Assembly: GCA_973895155.1 (NCBI GenBank)
Contig: OZ316891.1
Location: forward strand, 27,218,001-27,282,000
Length of the DNA: 64,000 bases
Origin: Marsupella aquatica
Lineage: Eukaryota > Marchantiophyta
Direction of reading: 5' to 3'
Shown: positions 38,740 through 50,480 of the stretch, in pieces
Numbering within the stretch: the first letter of the stretch is position 1
Layout: each line of letters opens with the position of its first letter
Made by a program: the position numbers and the translations under genes
Notes under the pieces: generated by a model
Databases searched by the model: none
What the model saw: only the letters and a program-made list of their open reading frames with translations
What the model was told of the DNA's origin: nothing

Positions 38740-39630
38740 TTTGCCGGTCCCAGTCTTTCCTCTGGTGGCCACCAACCCATTGTGCACAAGGGACCCCTAC
38801 AATTGTCGAAAGCAAAATTTTCTCAAAATATTGTTTTGAGAAAACTTTTGGGTGGCCTCTTCCTTCCTAATTGCAATCCCTAAACGGCTCCCAAAATGGA
38901 CTTTCAAGGGCCAACATATGGCCATCGAGTTTTTGACGTTTGGCCATCGTAACAAGAATCTTTGTCTGTACGGCCACTGCCTCATCCTGGAAATTTAGTG
39001 GAGGCCACTGGACATGGCCTCTTGCCTGGGGTGGCCAACAGTTCCTCACCTAGCTGTCGTACACATGGTCGTGTTGCGTCGAATCTCAATTTTTCAGCAA
39101 AATGCTCTAGCTTGTATCTTACTCATCTCGACTCCGTGTGGAGCGTGCCATACCTTGTTGGATTCATCTCGGCAAGTAGTTTCCAACAATCTTGTAAACT
39201 TATAACTCTAAGATTGTTAAAAAATTGACCTTTGTATAGCCAACGTCCGTACGGATGGCTTGCCCACCAATGGTCATCTTCTCCCTCTATCATAGCCAAT
39301 TCACAAATTTTCCTTGAGGTGGCCTCCTCTGATGGCCTCCTCCAAGTCCTCAAGAGATAACCACTCCCCATTTTTCCAATGACCTCCTTTTCCACGATGG
39401 CCACCTCCTTGCATCCTTTGGCAATGACCTCTTTTACTTCTACAATGACCTCCATCTATTTCTATGATGGCCCCCATCCTTTTGTATTGCACAATTTGGG
39501 AATGACCAACCTCATGCTTTACGATGGCCTCCCAATAAAAGTCTACATTGACTAAAAGCTAGGGGCTCTGGTGGCCATGATCTCCACAACACAATTACTA
39601 GGCCATCGAGGTTGCCATTTTATGGGCGCT
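38740..39630. repeat. GGCCA/TGGCC-rich degenerate repeat region
   Basis: The motifs ATGGCC, GGCCATC, GTGGCC and ATGACCTCC recur every ~15-40 bp for nearly 0.9 kb. On the minus strand a short frame reads with repeated GGH or RGHC groups. It looks like a decayed minisatellite rather than a gene. Confidence 0.5.
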
Positions 39631-40344
39631 AAAAGTTCCAGGGAGTATGTCATTTTGTACAGAATTGAAGCGAGACTTGAAGTGAACCAGTCAACCAGTG
39701 GACCTTGGTTTTGCATGGGGATCATCAAGGGCTCCAAATTGAATTCAAACATGACCATGTTTGGAATAGTACTAGCAAAGCAATGTCTGCTTCAATTTCA
39801 GCATTTTCTACATTTTAGTTATTCTTCCTATTTTGAACTTTGTGTGGAGCCCCCGACCAGCCCCCACCCACCAGGATGCCCACAGCTTGGCCTCTTTGTA
39901 CCCCCTCAATGGCTCCATGCCATCCTTGGACCAAATTTCACCACTGCCAGGACACCCCTCTCAACTCCGGCCTTCGGTTGTGGCATCAATTTATTAGAAC
40001 TAACAATGTTTTTGAAAATCCAAACACTTTTGCTACACCGACTTGTCTTTTTACTTATAAACACAATTATAAGTCATCACTAAGTTACTACCGGGTTTGG
40101 AGCCTTGTCACATGATTTCCAGAGCATCTCAAAGCAGAGCAAAGACGACAAGTTATGGATGGGATTCAGAATTCTTTCCCAAAGTACATTGTCAATAATT
40201 TTACTACTAAGAGCAAAGAAATCTGGTATAGATATTAATTCCACATTCCAAATTGCGTACTTGGGGATATGCAAGTTAATTTGCTGACTGGCCAAAGGAT
40301 TCTGGCAGAGTACAAATTGTGAAAGAAGGGGAGCATACAATGAA
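39631..40344. other. Intergenic; partly repeated at 52.4-52.7 kb
   Basis: The part from about 40160 (CAAAGTACATTGTCAATAAT, then TTCCACATTCCAAATTGCGT) recurs at 52380-52690, downstream of eS7 copy B. It therefore belongs to the duplicated landscape. No gene was recognised. Confidence 0.55.
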
Positions 40345-43300
40345 GTCTTCGGTTCTTCGTGCACATTTGGGAACCTTGTCTTATGTTTTCACCTTGAAAA
40401 CGAAAGCAGACCCAACATCTAGGAATGTTGTCTTCACTCAATGAGAATTGAGAGTTGTATATCCAAAAAATGGAATCAGAGCATGGCAATGGTCCAGCCT
40501 ACAAGTGCTAAAGGCTAGTTTCCATGGGGCTAGGAGTGACGAGTATAAATGTGTGTCAAAATGTTTGGGCCAATAAAGCCTTCAAGGAATCACTCCTTGA
40601 CCCCACCAAAGTCGTGTTGTAGTAGCCCAATGTCTGTTGTGGATGTGGCCTTCCTGCCATATAGAAAATGGTGAAAAGAACAAAAGGCGCAATATTGGGA
40701 AAGGATCAAAATGGCAACAAACCCAATAAAGGGGGGAAACAAAGGGAAATAAACCACAAAGATAGAGGAGCAAAGAAACCCAAGTGCAAAAAATACCAAG
40801 AGCCAAAGAGCCCGAAAACCCCAAAACAATGGCCAAAGAACAAGGACTGGAGTTATATCGAGCAACAAACCAAAAAGCTTGGTACAGCTCCAAAGTAAAC
40901 CACATAGGAGGGTCATGAAGAGGGATTTGACTAGAAGCCCTACAGGACTATAGCTGGTCATCTTTTGCACAAGTGCTCTGGTTGAGGCCATGTTGTTGTT
41001 GTGATTCTACCATGATTGCAAGTGTTGTCCATGCACATACTATTATTGTTATGTAAAGTTGTATGAGTGGAAGTGTTAGTGGTTCAAAGACTGTTCTTGT
41101 TGCATTCAAGTTGTGGGTGTGGGAGATGGTCACAGCAACACCTACACATGAAAAGGGTAGAATAATAGAAGGCATGAGTTGTGCCTGGGAAGGAGACGTT
41201 GCAAGTCACCCTTTGAGGTGCAGCCCACAGGCACACACACAACATTGACAATTTCTCTTTGTGCTTGGATGCAAGACCGTTTTGAAAGATCCAATGATCC
41301 CAAAAATGTTGTTGCTTTTTCATGTTAAATAATAAGCAAACCATGTCCATCCAAAATTTGGCGAGGTTGCTTAATATGGAGTTGGATAGCGTAACCTCAC
41401 TGAGGTTATGTTTTAGTGTTAGACCATGTAGGGTAAGGTGGCAAGCAACACTTACTAATGTGTAATACTTGATACTTGTGGCCAGGCGCACATAGGATCA
41501 TAGCCCACAATAACCCATTGGATCCGGTATTGACATAGTTCATGATTATTAGCTATGGAACTAAACCCTTAACTTGTTTGCTCTTGCTTTAGTATAACTG
41601 CTTGACTATCTCTACCCTACATCGATCCTACATCTCCAAAGGTGTCCCTCCCTAGCCTCAAAATCACATGGGTACTACTATGCCCTTGCTATCCCTAGCC
41701 TCCAAAGGAGTCACCCTCAATCATGCCAACCTATGTCCATAATACCTATATATGGACCATTTTCCATATGTCTCTTACCCCCAATCCCTATAGTAGAAAG
41801 TGTAAACAATGGATCCATCATAGAGGATAACCTGCAAGGTTCCAAGTTAGTGGCCTGGCCGCTTAGACTTTGCTCCATAGTCTTAGACACATGCATGATT
41901 TGCTAATTAATATTTGAAGGATTCTGGAAAATAATATTGGATCACTTTTATTCTTGACATTTTAATATAGCCAAGAATGATATTGCAAATGGAAGAATTT
42001 TGCATTCATAGTTGGGCTATGGGAACTTGAAGGGTAGAGTGACTCTCACCCACCAAATACAATGGAGAGGATTAGATGTAGACTTGGCACAAATGAGAGA
42101 AGAAGGGATTATCTTTTAGAGATCTGATGTTTATCACATATACTATGGATTAACCCTCACATACTACCATTTGTTTTCAAATATTGATACATTGTGCCTG
42201 ATATTCACAAGGGAACATATTACCCGTATAGACCTAGCTTCCAGCTTTGCAGAGGATCTGCAAACTCCGAGAGATCACCCATGATTGTGTCTCAAACTGC
42301 AGGTCTAAGAATGTTTCCAAGAATGCTCAACTATTGATTGTGAGTTTTGAATCAGTGAACCGAACATCTCTCAAGCTCACCAAAAAAGCAAACCAATCGG
42401 GTGCTCATGGGGTTAACTAAGTGTATATTTTGGGGTACCACATGCAATCATAGCCTAATATAAACAGACCTATTTTATTAATAACCTATTTTACTTTATA
42501 AAAAGTATATATTAAAGAATATTCTATAAACATGAGTTTATAATACCTTCTTTTGCCTTCTACGCTTTTAAATTTTTTTGTTAATTTTTACCTATTTTGG
42601 ATCACACGTGGTTCCTAAGATTTTTTATAGTCAACCCCACGAGACCGGGTGCCCCTTCCTTCCCCTCAAGCACGTGTCATGATCTCTACGTAATCATTCA
42701 TTGGCTCACTAATCCATGAGATCTCAACATAATCTCTTGCTCTTGATGGCCAGGTGAGCATACCCCCACCATCTATTCTTCTGGATACCGGCCATCCCAA
42801 GACCACCTTTGGTCCTTTACATGCTGCCCCCACCCAAAGGCTTGTGGATATGCCCTTGGATTGACACGTTGGCTTTGGAATGTTGACGACGAGGTTGACG
42901 ACAATGGTATCTTCTGGTCTTTTGAGCCAACTTACAATTATGCCCGCAATTATGCCCATTTGTGTATCCCCGTGTTTACCTAGCCTTGGTGCGGGAAGCT
43001 TGGCTTTGGATAGGACTTCAAGTGTAGGCAAGTCCAAGCATATTGAACACATATCTAGGCATTGTTGATGCCGCATGCAAGTTTTGGCCCTCCACTACTC
43101 CAAGCCGCTCAAGTACGTACTTAGGTTATGACAATAGTCCAAGCACAAAGCACATGACTAACATCCAACTTGCATGGTGGCACTCTCTGGTCCAAGGACA
43201 AAGTTTCATCTAGGCGTTTCGCTTCAAAAGCTGTCAAATTCCAAGTGCTACAACATAAGGGCCCGATGTCCGTCAAGAATATGCCTTATAACGCTATGAT

Positions 43301-44808
43301 CGGTTCAACACATTTCTCAACTCTAGGATACGTGTTGAGCATAGACGACACTCGTAACGGTAAGCACATGACACATCCACTGCGCAAGTAGTCGACACAA
43401 GAGATACGTGGTTCACCTCCTCGAGGTTACGTCCACAGGAACACACATGTAGTTTGCTATGAAGAACCAAAAACACACTTAAAGGTCTTCAAACTCAGTA
43501 TTCGTTCCCGTAAAGAACAAGATGGGGTTGGTTTGATAGATTTAAACAATAATAAAGAACTAAAAATGTTTTTCACACATAGTAATCAAGTTTGATTACT
43601 TTAATAAAGTATTTTGAAGATCGCTCCACAGCGGTGAGTAGTTTACAATGATAACTCAGCATCAGGTAACCATAAATTAATAAAAAAGGAATGATTAACA
43701 AAACACAAGGAAAAATATCTTAAAGTATGCTAAGGGAGTCTGGAATTTTTCAAGGTTACTCCTTAAACATAAGTAAAAATGAAAAGACTTAAGGATTCAA
43801 ATCCATATTGCTTTTCAGATCTAAAATGCTTACTAGAGTACTCTTTTAAAGTGTCGTCAACACGTCTTATCCTTTCTTTCTAAATGGTACTCAGATAAGA
43901 TCTAAAAGGTAACTACTTCAACATTTAGATGGTACTAAGCAACATGAAAGAAAATCCATCAATTTCAATAAGACTTAAACTCAATGAGTTTACTCTAAGA
44001 ACTCAAGAGATTGTAATGAGTCACCAATAAGGAATCTATCATTACAACTCAAAAGATTTGCACAAAAGGAATTTTAGTTCCTGTGTTTATAATCATAGGT
44101 AAAAACACAAGAAGGAGGAAAGTCTTCTCTAGGTGTCAAGCTTGATCTCGAACTCTTAACATTCATGATCAACTGGCAGAACACCAAGGAAAGGCAAAAA
44201 TTGCTAGACTTTACCATCAACTACACTAGTGGTGGAGGGGTCTTATAGTAAAAACCTACAGGGTAAGAGGTCATAGGGTCGAAGAGACATGCCTCTTCAT
44301 ACTCCTCAAAAAGTCAAAATAGCAATTCAGTAAGTGGAAAGCCGGGAAATGGCTAAGTAAGAACCCGCAAAAGCATAAAAGCGTAAAGATGTAAACTCGT
44401 AAAAGCATAAAAACGTAAAGGCGTAATCCGGTGAATGCGGTAGACTTAAAGACTTACCAAATTCAACTATTTTGAACTTTCTACTCCTGGCTCGGAAAAT
44501 TCTGAAAATTTGCCAGTGAGTTTCTTTATGTATAGACTATATACTAAAGAAGTTTCATAGCTTTTAAAGCTCTATAACTCATTTTGAAAAATAGGAAAAG
44601 ATGCACTATTCTTAAAACTAACTAAAAACACTTAGTTTCTGCCTCAAGCTTGTTGTCGGATGTCTTTTGGTTCGAGTAGCTCCACTGCTGTAATAGTTCG
44701 ATTCTATGTAACTTCCATCAGTTCAGCCTGGCGTGGGGATCCTTGAGAGTAGGGTAGGCATCTCAGTTGTCTTTCAGGATACATCAGGGGCATTCTTCTC
44801 CTTAGATA

Positions 44809-47073
44809 TCATATGTCTATTCGAAGAGCTTCTCTATATATCCCAATCACGTCATAATTATTGCAAGTAGTAGCATATACTTGGGGATAATGGTATAGGA
44901 AGTCATCAGAGTTCAGCATCCTGGAATAGAAAGGGTGAAGCCTCCATTTGACATCTCTAAAATACCGGTTGAAGTTGGCCAGAGTTTGAGAGGTGACATT
45001 GTTCCAGATCCTCTGTTTCTCAGCAAATGAGCTGGTTGAAACAAGGGTAACCTTGGGCTCTCGAGGAAGGTAAGCGTTCTGGGGAGAAGTAGATTTCTTA
45101 CTCTGCATGAGAAAAGAAACCACAAAATCTAGGGCATAAGCTGCCAAATTTCCAAAATATGCCAGAACTAAATCTGGATCCTTCACCTCTACATCACCCT
45201 GAAGTAGCATCACAACAAGAATGGGTCGGAAATAGAGAGAGTCAGTCCAGAACTCATCGAATTGTGCCATCTCCAGTCTGGAAGTTCCAAAACACCTGAG
45301 GTCGAAGATATAACTGGCTTTTGTCTTCTTGAGATAGTAGTATTTCCAGAACTCTCCAATCGATGGTCTGTTGGCTTGCATTATCTTATAGGTCTCCACA
45401 TACCTGTGCACTTGGGACTCTGGATGTCTCGGGTATCTACTCTCGATGGTGGCATTCCGAGGTGTTTGAGTAGATGAGGTGACAACTGCTACTAAGTTTG
45501 GATTGGATCTTAAGGTAGTATCAACATATTCAAATCCCTGCCTTGGGGATGACTCAAGAGAATTATCATAAGATCTATAAGTTTCACCATCTGAGGGTGG
45601 ATCAGAGTCTTCAGGTAGATCTTCTCTGTCGTAAGGGTGCTCATATTGTGATCGATTGTAGGTGGGTCCTTCTGTGGGTTCGTAGTTGGAATCAGGGCTG
45701 AAAGGTTGCGAACCTGGGCTAGGAGTAGGACTAGCAGTTGGACATTGTTGGATCAAGTTGCGGACCACAGATGCTATCTGTCGAGGTTCACACTGTAGTA
45801 TTTCTAACAAGTCATCCACAATGGCCACACAGCTGGTACTATCTGCTAGTGGAACAGGTTCACTTGTTTCTAGGGGAGGGGGCTGTACAATGACAGGAGT
45901 ACAGATCACAAACTCCATTGGTGCTGGTTCTCTTGGGGAAGAGGTCATTCTGACAGGACTTAGCTGGTCATGAAATGGTGATCCCAAACTAACAGCCTCC
46001 ATTCTCAAATTATTAACAGCATCATATAGTCCATCATCACTGCAACTGAGAAGAGATGTCAACTTATCAATAAGTTGCTGATTCAATTCTTCTTTCGAAG
46101 GAGTGGACGAGCTGGTCCTTAGGATGACAGCAGTAGTTGGTGTAGCAACATCGTCTTGTTGATGAATGCTCCTTACTTCTTCAGCTTCTAGTGGATCTGC
46201 ATCCGTAGTCCGGCTGGGGGAATTCTCATTACTTATTGGATGACAAACAACTTCCCTGCTATGCATAGGAGAATGTGTAGGAACTTCTAATGAAGCATCC
46301 TGCAGAGGAACATCAACATTCTCTGCAACGTTCTGATCATTCGAATTCAATGGGGTGACATGTACAATGTCCTCCATAGGAATTTCTTCTTCAATACCCA
46401 AGTCAATCAGGAGTAACCCCCTCTCTGTCTCTTCCTCCAGATATAAACAGTCATGGGTATAATAGAGCTGAGAGAGATAATTCTGTAAGCAAGTGGTCCT
46501 CCCTGCTTCCAAGCTCCTTACTTGATCCTTCATTACATTAAACAGAAGTAGGGCCCAATTTACTTTTATAGCTCCACTATGAGCAGCTACAATGGTGTTA
46601 GCCAAGGCCACAGGACAGAGAGTTGGCTTTTTCGGATGAAGAATGGGTACCAGGAATTCCATGAGCACTCTCAATTCAGGATAAGTACACTGGGACAAGT
46701 TCCAACCATTCTTGGCATTTCGAGTTCCTGAGAAGTATGGAGTAGATAAGTCCTACTTCTTGGAATATAACGCCTCTCCTTCTGACGGGCATCCAAAGGC
46801 GTAAGCAATTTGCTCAACAGTCCACAGGCTGGGGTGAGCTCGAATCGTTCGCTTGAATTCAATCGAGATGATAGTCCCCTCCACAAAATCCTGCAAGTAG
46901 GAGTCGAGCTTGACATTCCAGGGGATCCTGAGCAAGCGCTCCAATCCTAAGTGCTGTAAAGAGTCTTGTAGATTAGAAAGACTATCAGGCGCTCGTGGTA
47001 TACGAGCTGCCACTACTTTTGAGACTGCTAGAGCTTCAATTTGATACTGTTCCTCAGCACCCAGGTTCGCCAT
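44809..47073 (-). pseudogene. 754-codon element-encoded frame with one in-frame amber
   Basis: From the ATG at 47073 (MANLGAEEQYQIEALAVSKV) the frame runs 106 codons to a TAG at 46755-46753. It then continues in the same frame for 647 codons to a stop at 44809. No frameshift is seen. The first ~210 residues (IPWNVKLDSYLQDFVEG, HPSLWTVEQIAYAFGCP, then LCPVALANTIVAAHSGAIKV and NWALLLFNVMKDQV) look globular. They are reminiscent of the N-terminal 'putative plant transposon protein' domain found in plant retroelements, a tentative match. A long Ser/Pro/Thr/Asp-rich linker (~250-540) follows. A second globular C-terminal part (RPSIGEFWKYYYLKKTKASY, FWTDSLYFRPILVVMLLQGD, WNNVTSQTLANFNRYFRDVK) ends it. 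No RT, integrase or protease motif. It may be a Gag-like or non-catalytic element protein. One stop in so long an open frame suggests a recent mutation or stop read-through. Confidence 0.55.
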
Positions 47074-47306
47074 AGCTGCAACAGTGATTTGCGTGCTGCA
47101 AAGGTTGCTTTCAAAGAGAAAGAGCAAGTGAATAGGGGTGGTGAAAATACAGGAGTGAGCGCCTGAACTCTCTGCTTGATTCCTATCAAGGTATGAAGTC
47201 CCCAATCCGTTTCTAAGTCCCGTTGCGAAGTTAGCCGTAGCGCCGTAACGTACACTTTCCTTAAACGCGTAAGGTGTAGGCCGTAACCCCGTATCGGCGT
47301 AAACAC

Positions 47307-47346
47307 GTAAACCCATAAACCCATAAACCCGTAAACCCGTAAACCC
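47307..47346. repeat. Telomere-variant-like octamer array, (R)TAAACCC x5
   Basis: Five exact tandem 8-mers (GTAAACCC or ATAAACCC) lie upstream of the start of the nested element's reading frame. Further degenerate GTAAA/CGTAAA repeats run to ~47400. Similar CGTAAA/GTAAA repeats occur at 44370-44430 and TTTACGAG-type repeats at 58060-58170. Confidence 0.8.
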
Positions 47347-47923
47347 ATAATGCTTATACGCGTAAATGCGTAATTCCGTTATAAAGTATACCCGTAGTTT
47401 ACACTTGGCATTTTAACAGCAACAGCAGGCTTAAACACTGTAAAAAGTTTAAAATTTTCAGTAGTTTCAGGTTTTCTGTATTACCCAATACTCACAATAC
47501 AAGAGAGCTTTACTGAACTCTAAGCTCGTCGGCCATACCAAATCTCCACAGTGTAAGCTCTCCTCATCTCTCAAGTGGCTCCATAATAATGAGCCTAAGT
47601 TCCACTTATCCAAGCAAACACCGCTTGGTATATAGTGTGCATCCTAGTTAACCTAACCACATCTTCGACTACGGTTAGTCTAACTATGGTTACATGTCGT
47701 AACCCTAGACCTTGAGTAAATACCTAACAATACAGGGTATGTCTTTTGACCAACTTCTTGAAATGATAATGTCCTATCTCTTGCTTCCTTGACTAGAAAG
47801 TTGTTGTAAGATGATCCACGATACCTTATCACACAAGCTATGTAGTGAGAACCTAAGGTTGTGTACCCCCTTGTGAGCCTTGCATCCAAACATAGCTAGA
47901 TGACATATGTATTATAACCATAG

Positions 47924-48272
47924 TGTTGAGCAAAATAACCATCACTCATAAGACAACATGCACACATGCAACATCCACCAAATACAATAGTCAACACAGG
48001 ATATATGTGGATCACCCCATTAGAGGTTACATCCACAGGAACACAAAAAAGAGCTTTACTGAACTCAAGCCCGCTGACTATATCGAGTGTCCACAAACTA
48101 AGCTCCTCCTATCTCCCAACTGGCTCCGTAACAATGATCATAAGTTTCATGCATTGGCTAAGTCCTGTTAGTGTATATAGTAGTGACACATCTAACCTTA
48201 GCCAAGCACATGACTATGGTTAGACTAACTCTGATTAGAAAGTAATTCTATACTAAGAATAAATACCTAACA
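47924..48272 (-). mobile_element. Solo Copia-style LTR, family L, copy 3
   Basis: A continuous ~349-bp TGTTGAG...CCTAACA sequence. Repeat R copy 1 lacks it (ACCATAGCACCC at the empty site), which proves insertion. Flanking 5-mers CATAG and AGTAG agree at three of five positions, so the target duplication has decayed. Confidence 0.85.
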
Positions 48273-48994
48273 AGTAGCACCCGCTTTTAAATGCATTACC
48301 AAATATTTGTCTGTGTGGACAAATATTTAGACAAACAAAAGGAAAAAAAGGAAGAAACCATTGTTTGTCTAGATGGGTGTCTAGAGCCCTCACTAGCTCA
48401 AGTTTACATAATTATGAGAGTTAAACTACTAGACCCACAAAAGTTGGGTGAAAAAGGACCCTCATTTGATCATTGTGATGGTTAGATTGCCACATCTAAT
48501 ATGAAGTCACCCTCACATCCATTTTTTTTTCACATATCCTTGAAACATTAGGCCTTCTTAGATCTGGCTGTATCATCACATATTCCCTAGGTCACCCAAT
48601 ATTTGTCCATGGATGGAAAAGACCCACATATACAACAAAGGAAGGAATTATTAAGATTATTTTCCTCCAACCCAAAGTGCAATTTTAAGAGATCGCTCAC
48701 TCTAAATAGGGTTTTTTACCTGGAGAGAGGGATGGATATATGTGCAATGTGTGGAAAACATATGTAAATACAAGAATGCGTTTCACTAGAGCAACCCCAC
48801 AGGTGATTACTTTTGGTTGATATAATCGACACATACTGTAAACCTAGAAAAAAAGTTGTCAAAATTGCATTTAAAGTGCCCAGTAGGCCTCGGTACTACG
48901 CAAAACCCCATTGGGTTTGAGATTCTCTTATACATCTGTAACTCTGAGGAGGTTCTTTTTGGCTCGAGAGGAAAGGTTTCGAGAGGGCGATAAA

Positions 48995-49082
48995 AAACCC
49001 TAGACCATCGAAGGGCCGACTCACAGGCTCGAGAGAGGAGGTCCTGCACATCGAGTCGAAACCCTAGACCATCGAAACCCTA
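48995..49082 (+). promoter_or_regulatory. Three telo-boxes upstream of eS7 copy B
   Basis: AAACCCTA occurs at 48995-49002, 49059-49066 and 49075-49082. The last two lie in a tandem 16-bp duplication (CGAAACCCTAGACCAT). Copy A has two boxes. Confidence 0.65.
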
Positions 49083-49197
49083 GACCATCGGAAGTCCGGC
49101 GTGGCGTTGCCCCTCTCGCTGTAGTGTTGTGCAGGAGCGTTGCCTTGTGCTCCTTCTTTCACTCAGTCTCTTGCAGGACGCTAGGGCTGCTGCAATC

Positions 49198-50480
49198 ATG
49201 TTTACAGCACGCAGGAAGATCCAGAAGGAGAAGGGCCTTGAGCCTGATGAGTTCGAAGAAAATGTAGCCCAGGTGAGATTTCTTGGCTGTGATGGATGCG
49301 TTTTTGACGCTCGATGCTTGCTGAGCTGATGGATGATTTGTTTCTAGTTTTGACTTGTGGAATGGCGTATTGCCGTTGGAACGTATTTGCAGGCGTTGTT
49401 CGACCTGGAGACTACAAATCAGGAGTTGAAGAGTGACCTGCGAGATTTGTATATCAACTCTGCCAAGTAAGTGCTGTGTGTTTAGCCCGGTGCATCTTCG
49501 CTTTTGTTCTGGCGACATCTCTTGTGATTCCATTTTTGGTCGAGCCGAGTTGCTCATTTGGTGGCGTGGTGGTTTGCAGGGAGGTCGATGTTTCTTCTAA
49601 CAGGAAGGCAATCATCATTCATGTTCCGTACCGATTGAGGAAAGCCTTCCAAAAAATTCATGCAAGGCTCGTCCGTGAGCTTGAGAAGAAGTTTAGTGGC
49701 AAGGTATGTCCATCGCTCCCTGTTGGTGTACACGCTAGGGCATCTGATAGTCCCGGGTGCGATCAATCTTTGGGGAGTTTCCTAAATTTCCTTAGTTGAA
49801 CGATGTTATTTAGGGTTTGACACCACTTGACCTGTGGGCACACCTCGTGCAGGATGTCGTGATCATTGCCACCAGGCGCATTCTCAAGCCCCCTAAGAAG
49901 GGAACTGCCGCTGTCCGACCCCGCAGCAGAACTTTGACTTCCGTGCATGAGGCAATTTTGGAAGATTTGGTTTACCCCACCGAAATCGTTGGCAAGCGCA
50001 TCCGGTATCGACTCGACGGCTCCAGAATCATGCGGGTAAGTCTTCATTCATATCTTCTCCAGTGGTTAGGTCTAACGTGAGTTAGACCATACTTCCATAA
50101 ACGTGTCTGCTCGAAATCCTAGAAATTCTACTTTCGCAGAGGTGGAGGAGCATATGGCGACTAACCGCTGTACCCGAGGAAACTTGCCACAGTTTCTTTC
50201 CAAGCTCGCTTGTATGCCATGGTGATGAAGTAGTTTGTTATTCTCGAAGCGGCGAGTGGTGTACCCATCATTTCGTGATAAGATTCTATTCATGGTGTTG
50301 ATGGAAAATCCTAATTCAATTTTAAAATCCATACGCCTACGTGAGCAGGTGTATCTGGACCCTAAGGAGAGGAACACGACAGAGTATAAGCTGGAGACTT
50401 ATGGAGGTGTTTACAAGCGGTTGACAGGGAAGGAGGTGACCTTCGAGTACCCTGTACAAGAGGCTGCCGCAGCAGCTTAG
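49198..50480 (+). CDS. RPS7: 40S ribosomal protein eS7 (RPS7), copy B, 5 exons
   Basis: Exons 49198-49272, 49393-49466, 49580-49703, 49853-50035 and 50349-50480 have exactly the same lengths and phases as copy A (588 nt, 195 aa). I see only silent differences (for example CTC to CTT early in exon 1, CTT to CTG in exon 2), and the stop is TAG rather than TAA. The predicted protein reads identical to copy A. Introns keep GT-AG borders but have diverged by substitutions and small indels; intron 4 is shorter because it lacks the 49-bp expansion. The leader has three telo-boxes. The duplication is old enough for introns to drift while purifying selection or gene conversion kept the exons. Confidence 0.95.

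Larger units (their letters stand above)
43448..47496 (-). mobile_element. 4.05-kb element nested inside the split LTR
   Basis: The insert runs TGTAGTTTGC ... ATACTCACA in plus orientation. It is flanked by ACACA (43443-43447) and ATACA (47497-47501), a candidate 5-bp target duplication with one mismatch. The TG...CA ends and the 5-bp duplication are like LTR elements, but I found no direct terminal repeats, so the class is open. It carries one long minus-strand reading frame (44809-47073) and TTTACG-type repeats near both ends. Confidence 0.6.
43333..47729 (-). mobile_element. Solo LTR, family L, copy 2, split by a 4-kb insert
   Basis: The left part 43333-43447 (TGTTGAGCATAGACG ... CCACAGGAACACA) and the right part 47502-47729 (AGAGAGCTTTACTGAACTC ... 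ATACCTAACA) are the two pieces of one family-L LTR, as shown by the continuous copy at 47924-48272. The flanking 5-mers ATACG (43328-43332) and ATACA (47730-47734) match at four of five positions. Repeat R copy 1 shows the empty site. Confidence 0.8.
40345..48640. repeat. Repeat R, copy 2, interrupted by LTR insertions
   Basis: R landmarks appear in the same order as in copy 1: AAAGCAGACCCAACA (40401), CCCCACCAAAGTC (40597), GGTAAGGTGGCAAGCAAC (41431), AACCCATTGGATC (41513), and CTCTAGGATAC (43321). Then, beyond a 4.4-kb interruption, it resumes with AGGGTATGTCTTTTGACCAA (47734). The end block AGACAAACAAAAGGAAAAA is at 48331. A second interruption is the solo LTR at 47924-48272. Copy 1 gives the uninterrupted sequence for both sites. 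Confidence 0.85.

Noticed and set aside
40582-40991. 107- and 133-codon hydrophobic minus-strand frames
   Set aside because: They are antisense to an A/G-rich part of repeat R copy 2; two overlapping frames share the same composition artefact.
43448-47496. Helitron as the class of the nested insert
   Set aside because: No CTAG-type hairpin end, the junctions show a candidate 5-bp duplication, and no Rep/helicase motif is present.
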